A stretch of DNA of 20,918 bases from CAYFNK01 sp964393215 (lineage in GTDB: Archaea; Nanobdellota; Nanobdellia; SCGC-AAA011-G17; PNOQ01). The notes under the pieces were generated by a model that saw only the letters and a program-made list of their open reading frames with translations, ran no database searches and was not told the origin of the DNA. Positions 14,198-20,918 of the stretch are shown here, piece by piece. Location of the stretch: the NCBI GenBank assembly GCA_964393215.1, contig CAYMSW010000010.1, positions 1-20,918 on the forward strand. Direction: 5' to 3'. A program made the position numbers and the translations under genes. How positions within the stretch are numbered: position 1 is the stretch's first letter; every line of letters starts with the position of its first letter.

Positions 14198-16590
14198 TCT
14201 ACATCAAATTTATTTCCCTTCTTAACTTCTCTTGCATTAGTAACAGCTTTCAAATCATCCATGCTGCTCAACAACATTCCATAAGCATCTCTTTTCAAAG
14301 TTAAACCTACTTCTTCTTTTAATGATTTGTTTGCTTTAGCCTTTAACTGCCTTACATTATTCAGAACGTTAACAAAATTATCAAAAACTTTCTCAGCACC
14401 CTTGTCATTCAACTTAGAATCATACTTTGGCCAAGAAGAAACATGAATACTCTTAACCTTCTCTCTTTTAGCAAAATACAATTGATAAATCTCTTCAGTA
14501 ATGAAAGGCATAATCGGAGCAAACATCTTCAAAATTCCGTTCAACAAATAACTCAAAGTAAACTGCGCACTTCTTCTAGCATCTTTTCCTCTCTTATTAG
14601 GATTATACAATCTATCTTTAACAATTTCCAAATAATTATCACAGAACATATTCCAAAAGAAAACATCAACCATCAATTTAGATTTGGCATATTCATAATT
14701 CTCAAACGCAGCAGTATTTTCCTTAACAATAGAATTGAATTTAGAAATTATTCCTTTATCCAACTCAGTCAACTTTACTTTCTTCCCATCAAAGTCTTCC
14801 AAATGCATAAGAGCAAACTTAGAAGCGTTCCATAACTTAGTAACAGTTTTCACTCCAGTCAAAATATCGTCTTCCCTGTAAGCAAAATCATTACCCAATC
14901 CCGAACCCGAAGCCCAATACCTCATAGCATCTGCACCATACTTATCCATTACATCCTGCGGGTGAACAACATTTCCTTTGCTCTTGCTCATCTTCATTCT
15001 AGAAGGATCCAAAACAAAACCAGAGATAACAATATCTTTCCAAGGAACTTTTCTTTCATGATAAACTCCCTTTACAATTGTATAGAATGCCCAAGTTCTA
15101 ATTATATCGTGTGCTTGCGGTCTCATACTCATCGGATACATCTTACCAAAATCAACATCCTTGTAAGTTCCCTTCTTCTCCTTTATCCAATCCAATACTA
15201 TCTGTGGAGTACACGAAGAAGTTGCCCAAGTATCCATAACATCTTTCTCAGCAACAAAAGAATTTGAGCCACACTTACATTTAACTTTGGGTTTTGTATT
15301 AGATGGATAAACCGGCAATTGTTTTTCATCAGCAACTACAGCTTCACCACATTTCTTACAATACCAAACGGGAAATGGAACCCCGTAATGTCTCTGCCTA
15401 GAAATATTCCAATCCCACTCTAAATTTTTAACCCAATTAACATATCTTGCTTTCATAAACTTCGGATGCCAATTAATATCATTAGCGGCTTTGATCAACC
15501 TAGTTTTATTCTTCAGAACATCAATGAACCACTGCTCGCAATTCAAAAACTCGATTTCAGTTCCACACTTGTCATGAACATTAACCATGTGCTCTATGTT
15601 TTCTTTATTGACCAACAATTTTTTCTTATCCAAATCTTCCAAAATTTTCTTCCTTGCTTCTTTTATAGTCAAACCTTCATACTTTCCACCCAACTCGCTC
15701 AACTTCCCATCTTTAGTGAAAACAATTCTTGGATCCAGCTTTCTCTTAGTTATTGCTTCAACATCATATCTATCACCATAACTACAAACCATCATTGCAC
15801 CAGAACCCTTCTCTGGCTCAGCAGATTTATCAGCAAAAATAGGTACTGTATATCCAAACAGAGGAACTTTGGCTTTCTTCCCAACTATTTTCTTATACCT
15901 TTTATCATCTGGATGAACATAAATGCAAACACACGCAGGAATCAATTCTGGTCTTGTTGTAGAAATAATTAATTCCTTACCTTCTACATCAAATTTAATA
16001 TCATTAAAAGTAGAACTAAAACTCCTATCTTCTAATTCTGCTTGAGCAATTGCAGTTTGACAATTTACACACCACATTGTTGGAGAACTTTTCCTAGAAA
16101 CTAACTTCTTGTTATACAATTCAATAAAAGATTTCTGAGCAGTTTTAATACTATGATCATCTATAGTTGAATAAGTAGTATCAAAATCACAACTCATTCC
16201 AATATCTTTCCAATCTTGAACAAACTTGGGTAATATCTCCTTAACAGTTTTCTGACATAACTTAACAAATTCATTCTTCTTCATATTAACAGACTTAACT
16301 TTCTTTAATCTCTCAACCAATCTCTCAGTTGGCAATCCATTATCATCCGTACCAAAAGGATAGAAAACATTCTTTCCATTCATTCTTTGAAATCTTACAA
16401 CAAAATCTTCTTGAGAATAGGATAAAGCATGTCCAATATGCATCTCCCCAGAAACTGTTGGTGGAGGAGTATCTACAGAATAAATCTTACCTTTATTTTT
16501 TAGACTAAACTTGTAAATCTTATTCTTCTCCCAATACTTTTTCCATTTATTCTCAGAATCCTTAAAATCATATTTTTTGGGCAAATTCAT
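14191..16590 (-). CDS. valS: valyl-tRNA synthetase
   Basis: 799 aa, class Ia. N-terminal TPPPTVSGEMHIGH (HIGH at 51-54) is the archaeal ValRS signature; DDNGLPTE follows at about 82-89. The CP1 editing domain shows STTRPELIPACVCIYVHPDD (about 210-229) and GSGAMMVCSYGD (about 262-273). Zinc-knuckle Cys pairs occur at C174/C177, C411/C414 and C438/C440. KMSKS is at 533-537, then an anticodon-binding helical domain to the end. It charges tRNA-Val and edits mischarged Thr. Start ATG 16590 sits about 26.5 nt from a TATA box (leaderless), though a weak GAGGT is also present. First gene of a two-gene unit with aRF1. Confidence 0.96.
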   Translation of the reverse strand: MNLPKKYDFKDSENKWKKYWEKNKIYKFSLKNKGKIYSVDTPPPTVSGEMHIGHALSYSQEDFVVRFQRMNGKNVFYPFGTDDNGLPTERLVERLKKVKSVNMKKNEFVKLCQKTVKEILPKFVQDWKDIGMSCDFDTTYSTIDDHSIKTAQKSFIELYNKKLVSRKSSPTMWCVNCQTAIAQAELEDRSFSSTFNDIKFDVEGKELIISTTRPELIPACVCIYVHPDDKRYKKIVGKKAKVPLFGYTVPIFADKSAEPEKGSGAMMVCSYGDRYDVEAITKRKLDPRIVFTKDGKLSELGGKYEGLTIKEARKKILEDLDKKKLLVNKENIEHMVNVHDKCGTEIEFLNCEQWFIDVLKNKTRLIKAANDINWHPKFMKARYVNWVKNLEWDWNISRQRHYGVPFPVWYCKKCGEAVVADEKQLPVYPSNTKPKVKCKCGSNSFVAEKDVMDTWATSSCTPQIVLDWIKEKKGTYKDVDFGKMYPMSMRPQAHDIIRTWAFYTIVKGVYHERKVPWKDIVISGFVLDPSRMKMSKSKGNVVHPQDVMDKYGADAMRYWASGSGLGNDFAYREDDILTGVKTVTKLWNASKFALMHLEDFDGKKVKLTELDKGIISKFNSIVKENTAAFENYEYAKSKLMVDVFFWNMFCDNYLEIVKDRLYNPNKRGKDARRSAQFTLSYLLNGILKMFAPIMPFITEEIYQLYFAKREKVKSIHVSSWPKYDSKLNDKGAEKVFDNFVNVLNNVRQLKAKANKSLKEEVGLTLKRDAYGMLLSSMDDLKAVTNAREVKKGNKFDVEW

Positions 16591-16612
16591 AAGCTTAGAC
16601 CTCTAAAGAATT

Positions 16613-16620
16613 TATTTAAA
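16613..16620 (-). promoter_or_regulatory. leaderless promoter of valS
   Basis: TTTAAATA on the minus strand, centred 26.5 nt from the valS ATG at 16590. Confidence 0.6.
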
Positions 16621-16638
16621 ACTTTCTAATCAAAATAC

Positions 16639-16646
16639 TTAAAAAC
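16639..16646 (+). promoter_or_regulatory. promoter of tRNA-Phe
   Basis: CTTAAAAA on the plus strand, centred about 29.5 nt upstream of the mature tRNA 5' end at 16672, implying a very short precursor leader. It is divergent from the valS promoter. Confidence 0.55.
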
Positions 16647-16671
16647 CAAGATAACTCCACCAAAACATCAC

Positions 16672-16745
16672 GGGGCGGTAGCTCAGCCTGGGAGAGCACT
16701 AGACTGAAGATCTAGGTGTCGAGGGTTCAAATCCCTCTCGCCCCA
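16672..16745 (+). tRNA. tRNA-Phe (GAA)
   Basis: 74 nt cloverleaf. The acceptor stem GGGGCGG pairs with TCGCCCC (one G-T pair); discriminator A at 16745; CCA not encoded. D-arm with GCTC/GAGC. Anticodon stem CTAGA/TCTAG encloses loop CTGAAGA with GAA at 16706-16708. T-arm GAGGG-TTCAAAT-CCCTC. No intron. Its T54 is the position modified by TrmY-type enzymes (after conversion to pseudouridine). Confidence 0.97.
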
Positions 16746-16767
16746 CATTTCTGCTCAAAAAGTAACG

Positions 16768-16775
16768 TTTAAAAG
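16768..16775 (+). promoter_or_regulatory. leaderless promoter of the FG-GAP protein gene
   Basis: TTTAAAAG centred 26.5 nt from the ATG at 16798, with AGTAACG upstream as a possible BRE. It starts 22 bases after the tRNA-Phe 3' end. Confidence 0.65.
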
Positions 16776-16797
16776 ACTATTTTTAGTACCAACTTTT

Positions 16798-18894
16798 ATG
16801 AAATTAGAAAGAATTTTGGCACTTGGAACGCTTGGAATTGGACTGGCATTCAATTCTTGTTCAAATGACAATGGACCGACTAGTCCAGACAATAACGGAG
16901 AAACAGACGTAATAGAAGGATCAACAAATGAATACGGACAAACTATTTTCTATGATGACACTCTAACATTTGTTAATGAAGATAACGAACCAATTCCCAA
17001 TCTAACTGTAAGCCTAACAACCGGCACAAATTATAATGCCTTATCAGCAGAAGACAGTTCCGGAACATATTTACCTTATCAAAGATTTTCAACAAACTTA
17101 GAATCAGATACTCTAACATTGGAAAGTGAATTCAGAATAAAACAATTTAATGGGGACGAAACTTCTGCCCTTTATTATTTCCTTCAAGATAGATTAACCG
17201 AAGGAAGCTTAAACTCGGCTAGCGACCCAAAAGCAAGATTTACTGATGATTTAAACTGTGAATATTATCTAGGAACAATAGATGGAGAAACTAGCGGGTT
17301 TGCATATCAAATGGTAGGGGGTATTTTTACTTTTCTTTTTGGAGATGACTTTGTCTGGGAATTTGCCGGAGATTTCTTCGCAAACTTACAGGGATACGAA
17401 TCCATGGAGGATATGTTAATGAATAACAATCACGATATGTACGACCTACAATGGGGTGTTGGAGGATCTTTCTCATTCATAAGTAACCAACCAACTCTAA
17501 ACATAGATTCTTTTGAAGTTGGTGAAACTGAAGTCAATTTGTCCTGGAGTGGAACTGATGAAACAACATACCCTTTTGATCCAGAAAATGAAGGAAACTA
17601 CTTTGAAGATCATACTATCCCTTGTAGGGGACCAACTCAAAATTCAGATTTCAATCTAGAATATTCTTTGCTAAGAGGTTCAGATTTAGTCTTAAGCGGG
17701 GAAACAACAAATACACAATTATCTTTAACAGATTTAGAACCAGGAGCATATACACTAGACCTTACTCTATTTGATGATACACAATTTCCTTATGGAGACC
17801 AAGGATGGCAAAGTAGTGGTATAAACACTAACCAAACTGGTTTAGACTTTCTAATATCTTCTGGAGAACCCTCTGAAATAGAATTCACTGAGCACCAAAT
17901 ATGGACTGAACGTGGAGGTTTCAGTAATCTACAAACAACAGACATAAACAACGATGGATATATGGATATCTTAGCAATTGACTGGCCAAGCTCATCTACA
18001 AGTGGAGTAATCTGGATGGAAAACAACCAAGGAAATAGCTTCACAGAACACCGCCTAGCAGATCTAGAAAGAGCAATTGGATTAGGTCATGCTGATTTAG
18101 ACGGTGATGGAGATACAGACATAACAACCACCTGCATGCCTGGCTTTACAAGATATTTAGCATGGTTCGAAAATACAAATGAAAATCAATTCACTGAACA
18201 CACAATCACAAATGAAAATCAATCCCCTATGCCGTGGGAACTACTATGCTCGAACGTGGATGGAGATGGTGATCAAGATATAATCGGCTCACCATATTCT
18301 CCAACGAGGTTAATTTGGTACGAAAATATTGATAACAATTTTATCGAAACACCTATAACTAATAGATTTCATCAGACATTGCAATCCACAGATATAGATA
18401 ACGATGGGGACCAGGACATAATTGGTGCAGACCCATTATACTGGTACGAGTACAGCGAAGGGAGTTTCCTTGAACATTTAATTAATGCAGAAGCCAACCT
18501 AATTCATATATCTGACTTAGAAGGGGATGGGGACCAGGACATACTATGTACTAGCCACAATGAAGAAAAAAATGGAATATACTGCTTCAGAAACGATGCA
18601 ACAATTTTTACCGAAGTCGAAATATGGAATCGAGGAGGACAAATTCACTCTGGAGATTTAGATTTAGATGGTGATCAAGATATAATTCTTGCAAAAAACA
18701 ACACAGATTCTCTCTCTTGGCTACAAAATAATGGAGAATCATTCACAGAATACCCAATTACAACCAAACCCTGCTTTTCATACAGACTCCATGCAGAAGA
18801 CTTAGATAACGATGGAGACATAGACATAATAATAGCCAATTTTTTCCCCTCCGAACCTGCCCTACTCTGGTACGAAAACAACTTGATTCCATAA
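16798..18894 (+). CDS. secreted FG-GAP/VCBS seven-bladed propeller protein, lipoprotein-like (698 aa)
   Basis: The N terminus MKLERILALGTLGIGLAFNSC followed by SNDNGPTSPDNNG resembles a bacterial lipoprotein signal with Cys21 and a Ser/Pro/Asn spacer; the box F-N-S-C is imperfect. Residues about 50-230 are unrecognised. About 232-325 look like a fibronectin III-type beta domain (NIDSFEVGETEVNLSW...LEPGAYTLDLTL). About 362-698 hold seven repeats with a Ca-binding loop D-x-[DN]-x-D-G-[DY]-x-D-[IL] (starting near 382, 433, 486, 532, 573, 620, 668), each followed by a W-[FYM]-E-N or similar strand: an integrin-like seven-bladed propeller. Probably surface adhesion or binding; no enzyme motif is seen. 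Its style is close to bacterial surface proteins, so gene transfer is possible. Confidence 0.8.
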   Translation: MKLERILALGTLGIGLAFNSCSNDNGPTSPDNNGETDVIEGSTNEYGQTIFYDDTLTFVNEDNEPIPNLTVSLTTGTNYNALSAEDSSGTYLPYQRFSTNLESDTLTLESEFRIKQFNGDETSALYYFLQDRLTEGSLNSASDPKARFTDDLNCEYYLGTIDGETSGFAYQMVGGIFTFLFGDDFVWEFAGDFFANLQGYESMEDMLMNNNHDMYDLQWGVGGSFSFISNQPTLNIDSFEVGETEVNLSWSGTDETTYPFDPENEGNYFEDHTIPCRGPTQNSDFNLEYSLLRGSDLVLSGETTNTQLSLTDLEPGAYTLDLTLFDDTQFPYGDQGWQSSGINTNQTGLDFLISSGEPSEIEFTEHQIWTERGGFSNLQTTDINNDGYMDILAIDWPSSSTSGVIWMENNQGNSFTEHRLADLERAIGLGHADLDGDGDTDITTTCMPGFTRYLAWFENTNENQFTEHTITNENQSPMPWELLCSNVDGDGDQDIIGSPYSPTRLIWYENIDNNFIETPITNRFHQTLQSTDIDNDGDQDIIGADPLYWYEYSEGSFLEHLINAEANLIHISDLEGDGDQDILCTSHNEEKNGIYCFRNDATIFTEVEIWNRGGQIHSGDLDLDGDQDIILAKNNTDSLSWLQNNGESFTEYPITTKPCFSYRLHAEDLDNDGDIDIIIANFFPSEPALLWYENNLIP
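18265..18686 (+). repeat. near-identical DNA at propeller calcium loops
   Basis: A 20-base stretch (18265-18284) recurs exactly at 18667-18686 (blades 3 and 6), and an 18-base stretch (18403-18420) recurs exactly at 18526-18543 (blades 4 and 5). Codon-level identity points to recent duplication or gene conversion between blades. Confidence 0.75.
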
Positions 18895-18901
18895 CAAAAC
18901 A

Positions 18902-18909
18902 TTTAAAAA
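18902..18909 (+). promoter_or_regulatory. leaderless promoter of the 177-aa gene
   Basis: TTTAAAAA centred 26.5 nt from the ATG at 18932, in a 37-base gap. Confidence 0.6.
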
Positions 18910-18931
18910 CAATTACAACCAAAACATAACT

Positions 18932-19465
18932 ATGAAATCCAAAAGAGGTGCGATTGAACTTTCTATGACCACAATTATAGTTATAGTTCTTGGTGTCATG
19001 CTTCTGGGTTTAGGAATTGCTTGGGTAACAGGTTTATTCTCTCAAATTGAAGATCTAACACAACAATCCTTCGCAAAAGCACAACAAACAATCCAAGAAG
19101 ATATGCCTTCAGGAGACAAATTCTATATCGCAGGATTTAGTTTTGAAGCAAAGGCAGGAGATTATTCTGAAATTTACACAGGAATAAGATGGTCAGTAGA
19201 AGACGATCAGTACGATACAAATGGAGATGGAAAATTATACTTCACTTTAGGTGTAATCCCAGAAGAGAAATCAAACTGGTTCCTTTTACCACAGGCAACA
19301 TTAATTAACGCAGGAGAAAAGAAAGGACTTCCACTGGGAATAAGAGTACCTAAAGAAGAAGGATCAGAAATACATTCATTTACATTAGTAGCTAAGGTTT
19401 CAGATACCCCTGATGGTCAATTCAGTGCCTTCGAAAGTGAAGCAATCATAATTGAAGTCAAATAA
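18932..19465 (+). CDS. class III signal peptide membrane protein (177 aa)
   Basis: MKSKRG is followed by AIELSMTTIIVIVLGVMLLGLGIAWV. This is the archaeal prepilin/archaellin-type signal (basic leader, Gly6, then a hydrophobic helix; Ala rather than Gln after the cut). The exported domain (about 35-177) has no Cys and looks like an all-beta sandwich: KFYIAGFSFEAKAGDYSEIY, WFLLPQATLINAGEKKGLPL, SFTLVAKV. This differs from the Cys-containing set at 846-7003. It has its own leaderless promoter. It could be a pilin-like subunit or a surface protein anchored by its helix; the family of the C-terminal domain is not recognised. Confidence 0.75.
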   Translation: MKSKRGAIELSMTTIIVIVLGVMLLGLGIAWVTGLFSQIEDLTQQSFAKAQQTIQEDMPSGDKFYIAGFSFEAKAGDYSEIYTGIRWSVEDDQYDTNGDGKLYFTLGVIPEEKSNWFLLPQATLINAGEKKGLPLGIRVPKEEGSEIHSFTLVAKVSDTPDGQFSAFESEAIIIEVK

Positions 19466-19466
19466 A

Positions 19467-19474
19467 TTTATAAA
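19467..19474 (+). promoter_or_regulatory. leaderless promoter of cysS
   Basis: TTTATAAA centred 26.5 nt from the second ATG (19497), but only 20.5 nt from the first (19491). The spacing supports the second as the true start. It lies at the end of the previous gene. Confidence 0.65.
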
Positions 19475-19496
19475 CTTCTTTCTTTAATTTATGTTC

Positions 19497-20873
19497 ATGC
19501 CAATTAAGCTGTATAACACATTAACAAGAAAAAAAGAAACCTTCACTCCAATAAAGAAAGGAAACGTAGGGCTCTACTCTTGTGGACCAACAGTCTACTG
19601 GTATCAACATATTGGAAATCTAAGAACATACATTTTCGTAGACTTACTAAAAAAAGCATTAACATACAATAATCTAAAAGTAAAACATGTAATGAATGTT
19701 ACAGATGTCGGACACCTAACTTCAGATGAAGACGAAGGAGAAGACAAGATAGAAAAAACTGCAAAGAAAGAAGGAAAAACAGCAAAAGAAATATCAAATT
19801 ATTATCTAAAAGTTTTCAAAGAAGATTTCAAAAGATTAAACATACAGGATCCAACAATTTGGGCAAAGGCAACAATACACATCAAAGAACAAATCAACCT
19901 AATAAAAAAATTAGAAAAGAAAGGGTTCACATACAAAACTTCTGATGGAGTCTACTACGACAGTTCAAAATTCAAAAACTATGGAAAATTTTCAAAAACA
20001 AAAGAACAAAAAGCTGGAAAAAGAGTTTCTATGAAAGAAAAGAAAAACCCAACAGACTTCGCTCTCTGGAAATTCTCAACCAAACCTGGAGAAAGACAAC
20101 AGGAATGGAAATCTCCTTGGGGTGTAGGATATCCTGGCTGGCATTTAGAATGTTCAACAATGTCCATGAAATACTTAGGAGAAACCTTTGACATCCACAC
20201 AGGAGGACAAGAACACATCCAAGTACATCATCAAAACGAAATTGCACAGTCAGAAGCAGCAACAGGAAAGAAGTTCGTAAACTATTGGCTCCACACAGCA
20301 TGGCTAACTTCAAAGGGAGAAAAAGTTTCAAAATCAAAAGGTGGACTTTATACAATATCACAATTAGTAGACCAAGAATTCGAACCGCTAGCATTCAGAT
20401 ATCTATCACTGACAGCACACTACAGAAAACCATTAGAGTTCAGCATAGAATCATTAAGTTCCTCACAAAGAGCACTAAACAAATTAAAAGAAAAAATAAT
20501 AGAATTAAAACAAAGTCCAACATCAAAAGGAACAACAAAGAAATACAAAACTCAATTCCTGAAAGCAATAAACGATGATCTAAACATTCCAAAAGCTCTA
20601 TCATTAATCTGGACAATTCTAAAAGATCCTAAACTAGGAAACAAACAGAAATTAGAACTAATCCTGGACTTTGATAGTATCTTCAGCCTAAACCTAGACA
20701 AAATAAAAGCTACAAAAACACCAAAAGAAGTACAAACTCTCCTAAAAAAAAGAGAAAAAGCAAGAAAAGAAAAGAACTGGAAAGAAGCAGATAAAATAAG
20801 AGAAAAGATAACTAAACTAGGATTTTCCGTAGAAGACTCAAAAGAAGGGCCAAAACTGAAGAAAATCCAATAG
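19497..20873 (+). CDS. cysS: cysteinyl-tRNA synthetase
   Basis: 458 aa from ATG 19497, giving the normal MPIKLYNTLTRKKE start; an ATG two codons earlier sits too close to the TATA box. Class Ia motifs: zinc ligands C29, C219, H244, E248 (in HHQNEIAQSEA), CGPTVYWYQHIGNLR with HIGN at 38-41, and KVSKS at 276-280 in place of KMSKS. DALR-like anticodon domain to the end (KEKNWKEADKIREKI...GFSVEDSKEGP). It charges tRNA-Cys; the zinc site selects Cys over Ser. Ends with tandem stops TAG-TAA. Confidence 0.97.
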   Translation: MPIKLYNTLTRKKETFTPIKKGNVGLYSCGPTVYWYQHIGNLRTYIFVDLLKKALTYNNLKVKHVMNVTDVGHLTSDEDEGEDKIEKTAKKEGKTAKEISNYYLKVFKEDFKRLNIQDPTIWAKATIHIKEQINLIKKLEKKGFTYKTSDGVYYDSSKFKNYGKFSKTKEQKAGKRVSMKEKKNPTDFALWKFSTKPGERQQEWKSPWGVGYPGWHLECSTMSMKYLGETFDIHTGGQEHIQVHHQNEIAQSEAATGKKFVNYWLHTAWLTSKGEKVSKSKGGLYTISQLVDQEFEPLAFRYLSLTAHYRKPLEFSIESLSSSQRALNKLKEKIIELKQSPTSKGTTKKYKTQFLKAINDDLNIPKALSLIWTILKDPKLGNKQKLELILDFDSIFSLNLDKIKATKTPKEVQTLLKKREKARKEKNWKEADKIREKITKLGFSVEDSKEGPKLKKIQ

Positions 20874-20878
20874 TAACC

Positions 20879-20886
20879 TTTATAAA
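20879..20886 (+). promoter_or_regulatory. promoter of a gene cut by the right edge
   Basis: TTTATAAA with a possible start ATG at 20914, 31.5 nt from the box centre (predicted leader about 5 nt). Only five bases of the ORF are in the window, so its product cannot be named. Confidence 0.45.
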
Positions 20887-20918
20887 ATCACTATTTTCTC
20901 AACAATTATCAAAATGTC

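Noticed and set aside
15466..15972. Plus-strand open frame of 168 codons inside valS
   Set aside because: Antisense to a well-conserved synthetase editing domain; no signatures and no start signal.
20029..20394. Minus-strand open frame of 121 codons inside cysS
   Set aside because: Antisense to the conserved catalytic region of CysRS; hydrophobic residues come from the reverse reading of Lys/Glu-rich codons.
1..20918. CRISPR array, transposon ends, integrase or prophage
   Set aside because: No spaced direct repeats with unique spacers, no transposase- or integrase-like product and no terminal inverted repeats around a mobile gene were seen; the tRNA-Phe 3' end is not duplicated downstream.

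Overview
The window is AT-rich archaeal DNA. The archaeal markers are PCNA, transcription factor TFS, RNA polymerase subunit L (Rpo11), an MBF1-type zinc-ribbon/HTH protein, aRF1, TrmY, an archaeal-type ValRS, a Ser/His/Asp signal peptidase, an S-layer protein and several class III (prepilin) signal peptides. Very tight gene packing and TATA boxes at a fixed distance from start codons fit a small-genome lineage. The many short 'KKGQ/KRGQ' membrane proteins and Cys-rich surface proteins point to DPANN, of the Woesearchaeota/Pacearchaeota kind. The lineage is inferred from gene style, not from a search.

Layout. 1-845 (minus strand): the N-terminal 209 residues of an S-layer protein, running off the left edge. 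It is preceded by a complex promoter and a 25-codon upstream ORF whose stop codon abuts the S-layer start. 846-7003 (minus): a seven-gene operon of five prepilin-like proteins plus two large secreted Cys-rich proteins, joined by overlapping start and stop codons. It looks like an uncharacterised cell-surface or pilus-like assembly and is the best candidate for an undescribed system. 7041-12000 (minus): information-processing and membrane genes in short units: PCNA; Rpo11-signal peptidase-TFS; MBF1; ScpB-GT2 glycosyltransferase-membrane thioredoxin-like protein. 12054-12635 (plus): TrmY, divergent from ScpB. 12653-16590 (minus): a 16-Cys tandem-repeat surface protein, then the ValRS-aRF1 operon. 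16672 to the end (plus): tRNA-Phe(GAA), a secreted seven-bladed FG-GAP propeller protein with a bacterial-style lipoprotein-like N terminus, a sixth class III signal-peptide protein, CysRS, and the promoter of a gene cut by the right edge.

How the parts relate. Signal peptidase handles ordinary secretory precursors such as the S-layer protein, while the prepilin-like proteins would need a FlaK/PibD-type peptidase and a pilus ATPase and platform protein, none of which is in the window. Most transcription units carry a TATA box centred about 25-28 nt upstream of the start codon, implying leaderless mRNAs. This rule also fixes several starts (CysRS, ScpB, the 251-aa prepilin). Genes inside operons instead use ATGA, TAATG, TAGTG, TAAATG or ATGGTRA overlaps. 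TAA, TAG and TGA are all used as stops, which matters because aRF1 carries NIKD in place of NIKS and lacks its zinc minidomain.
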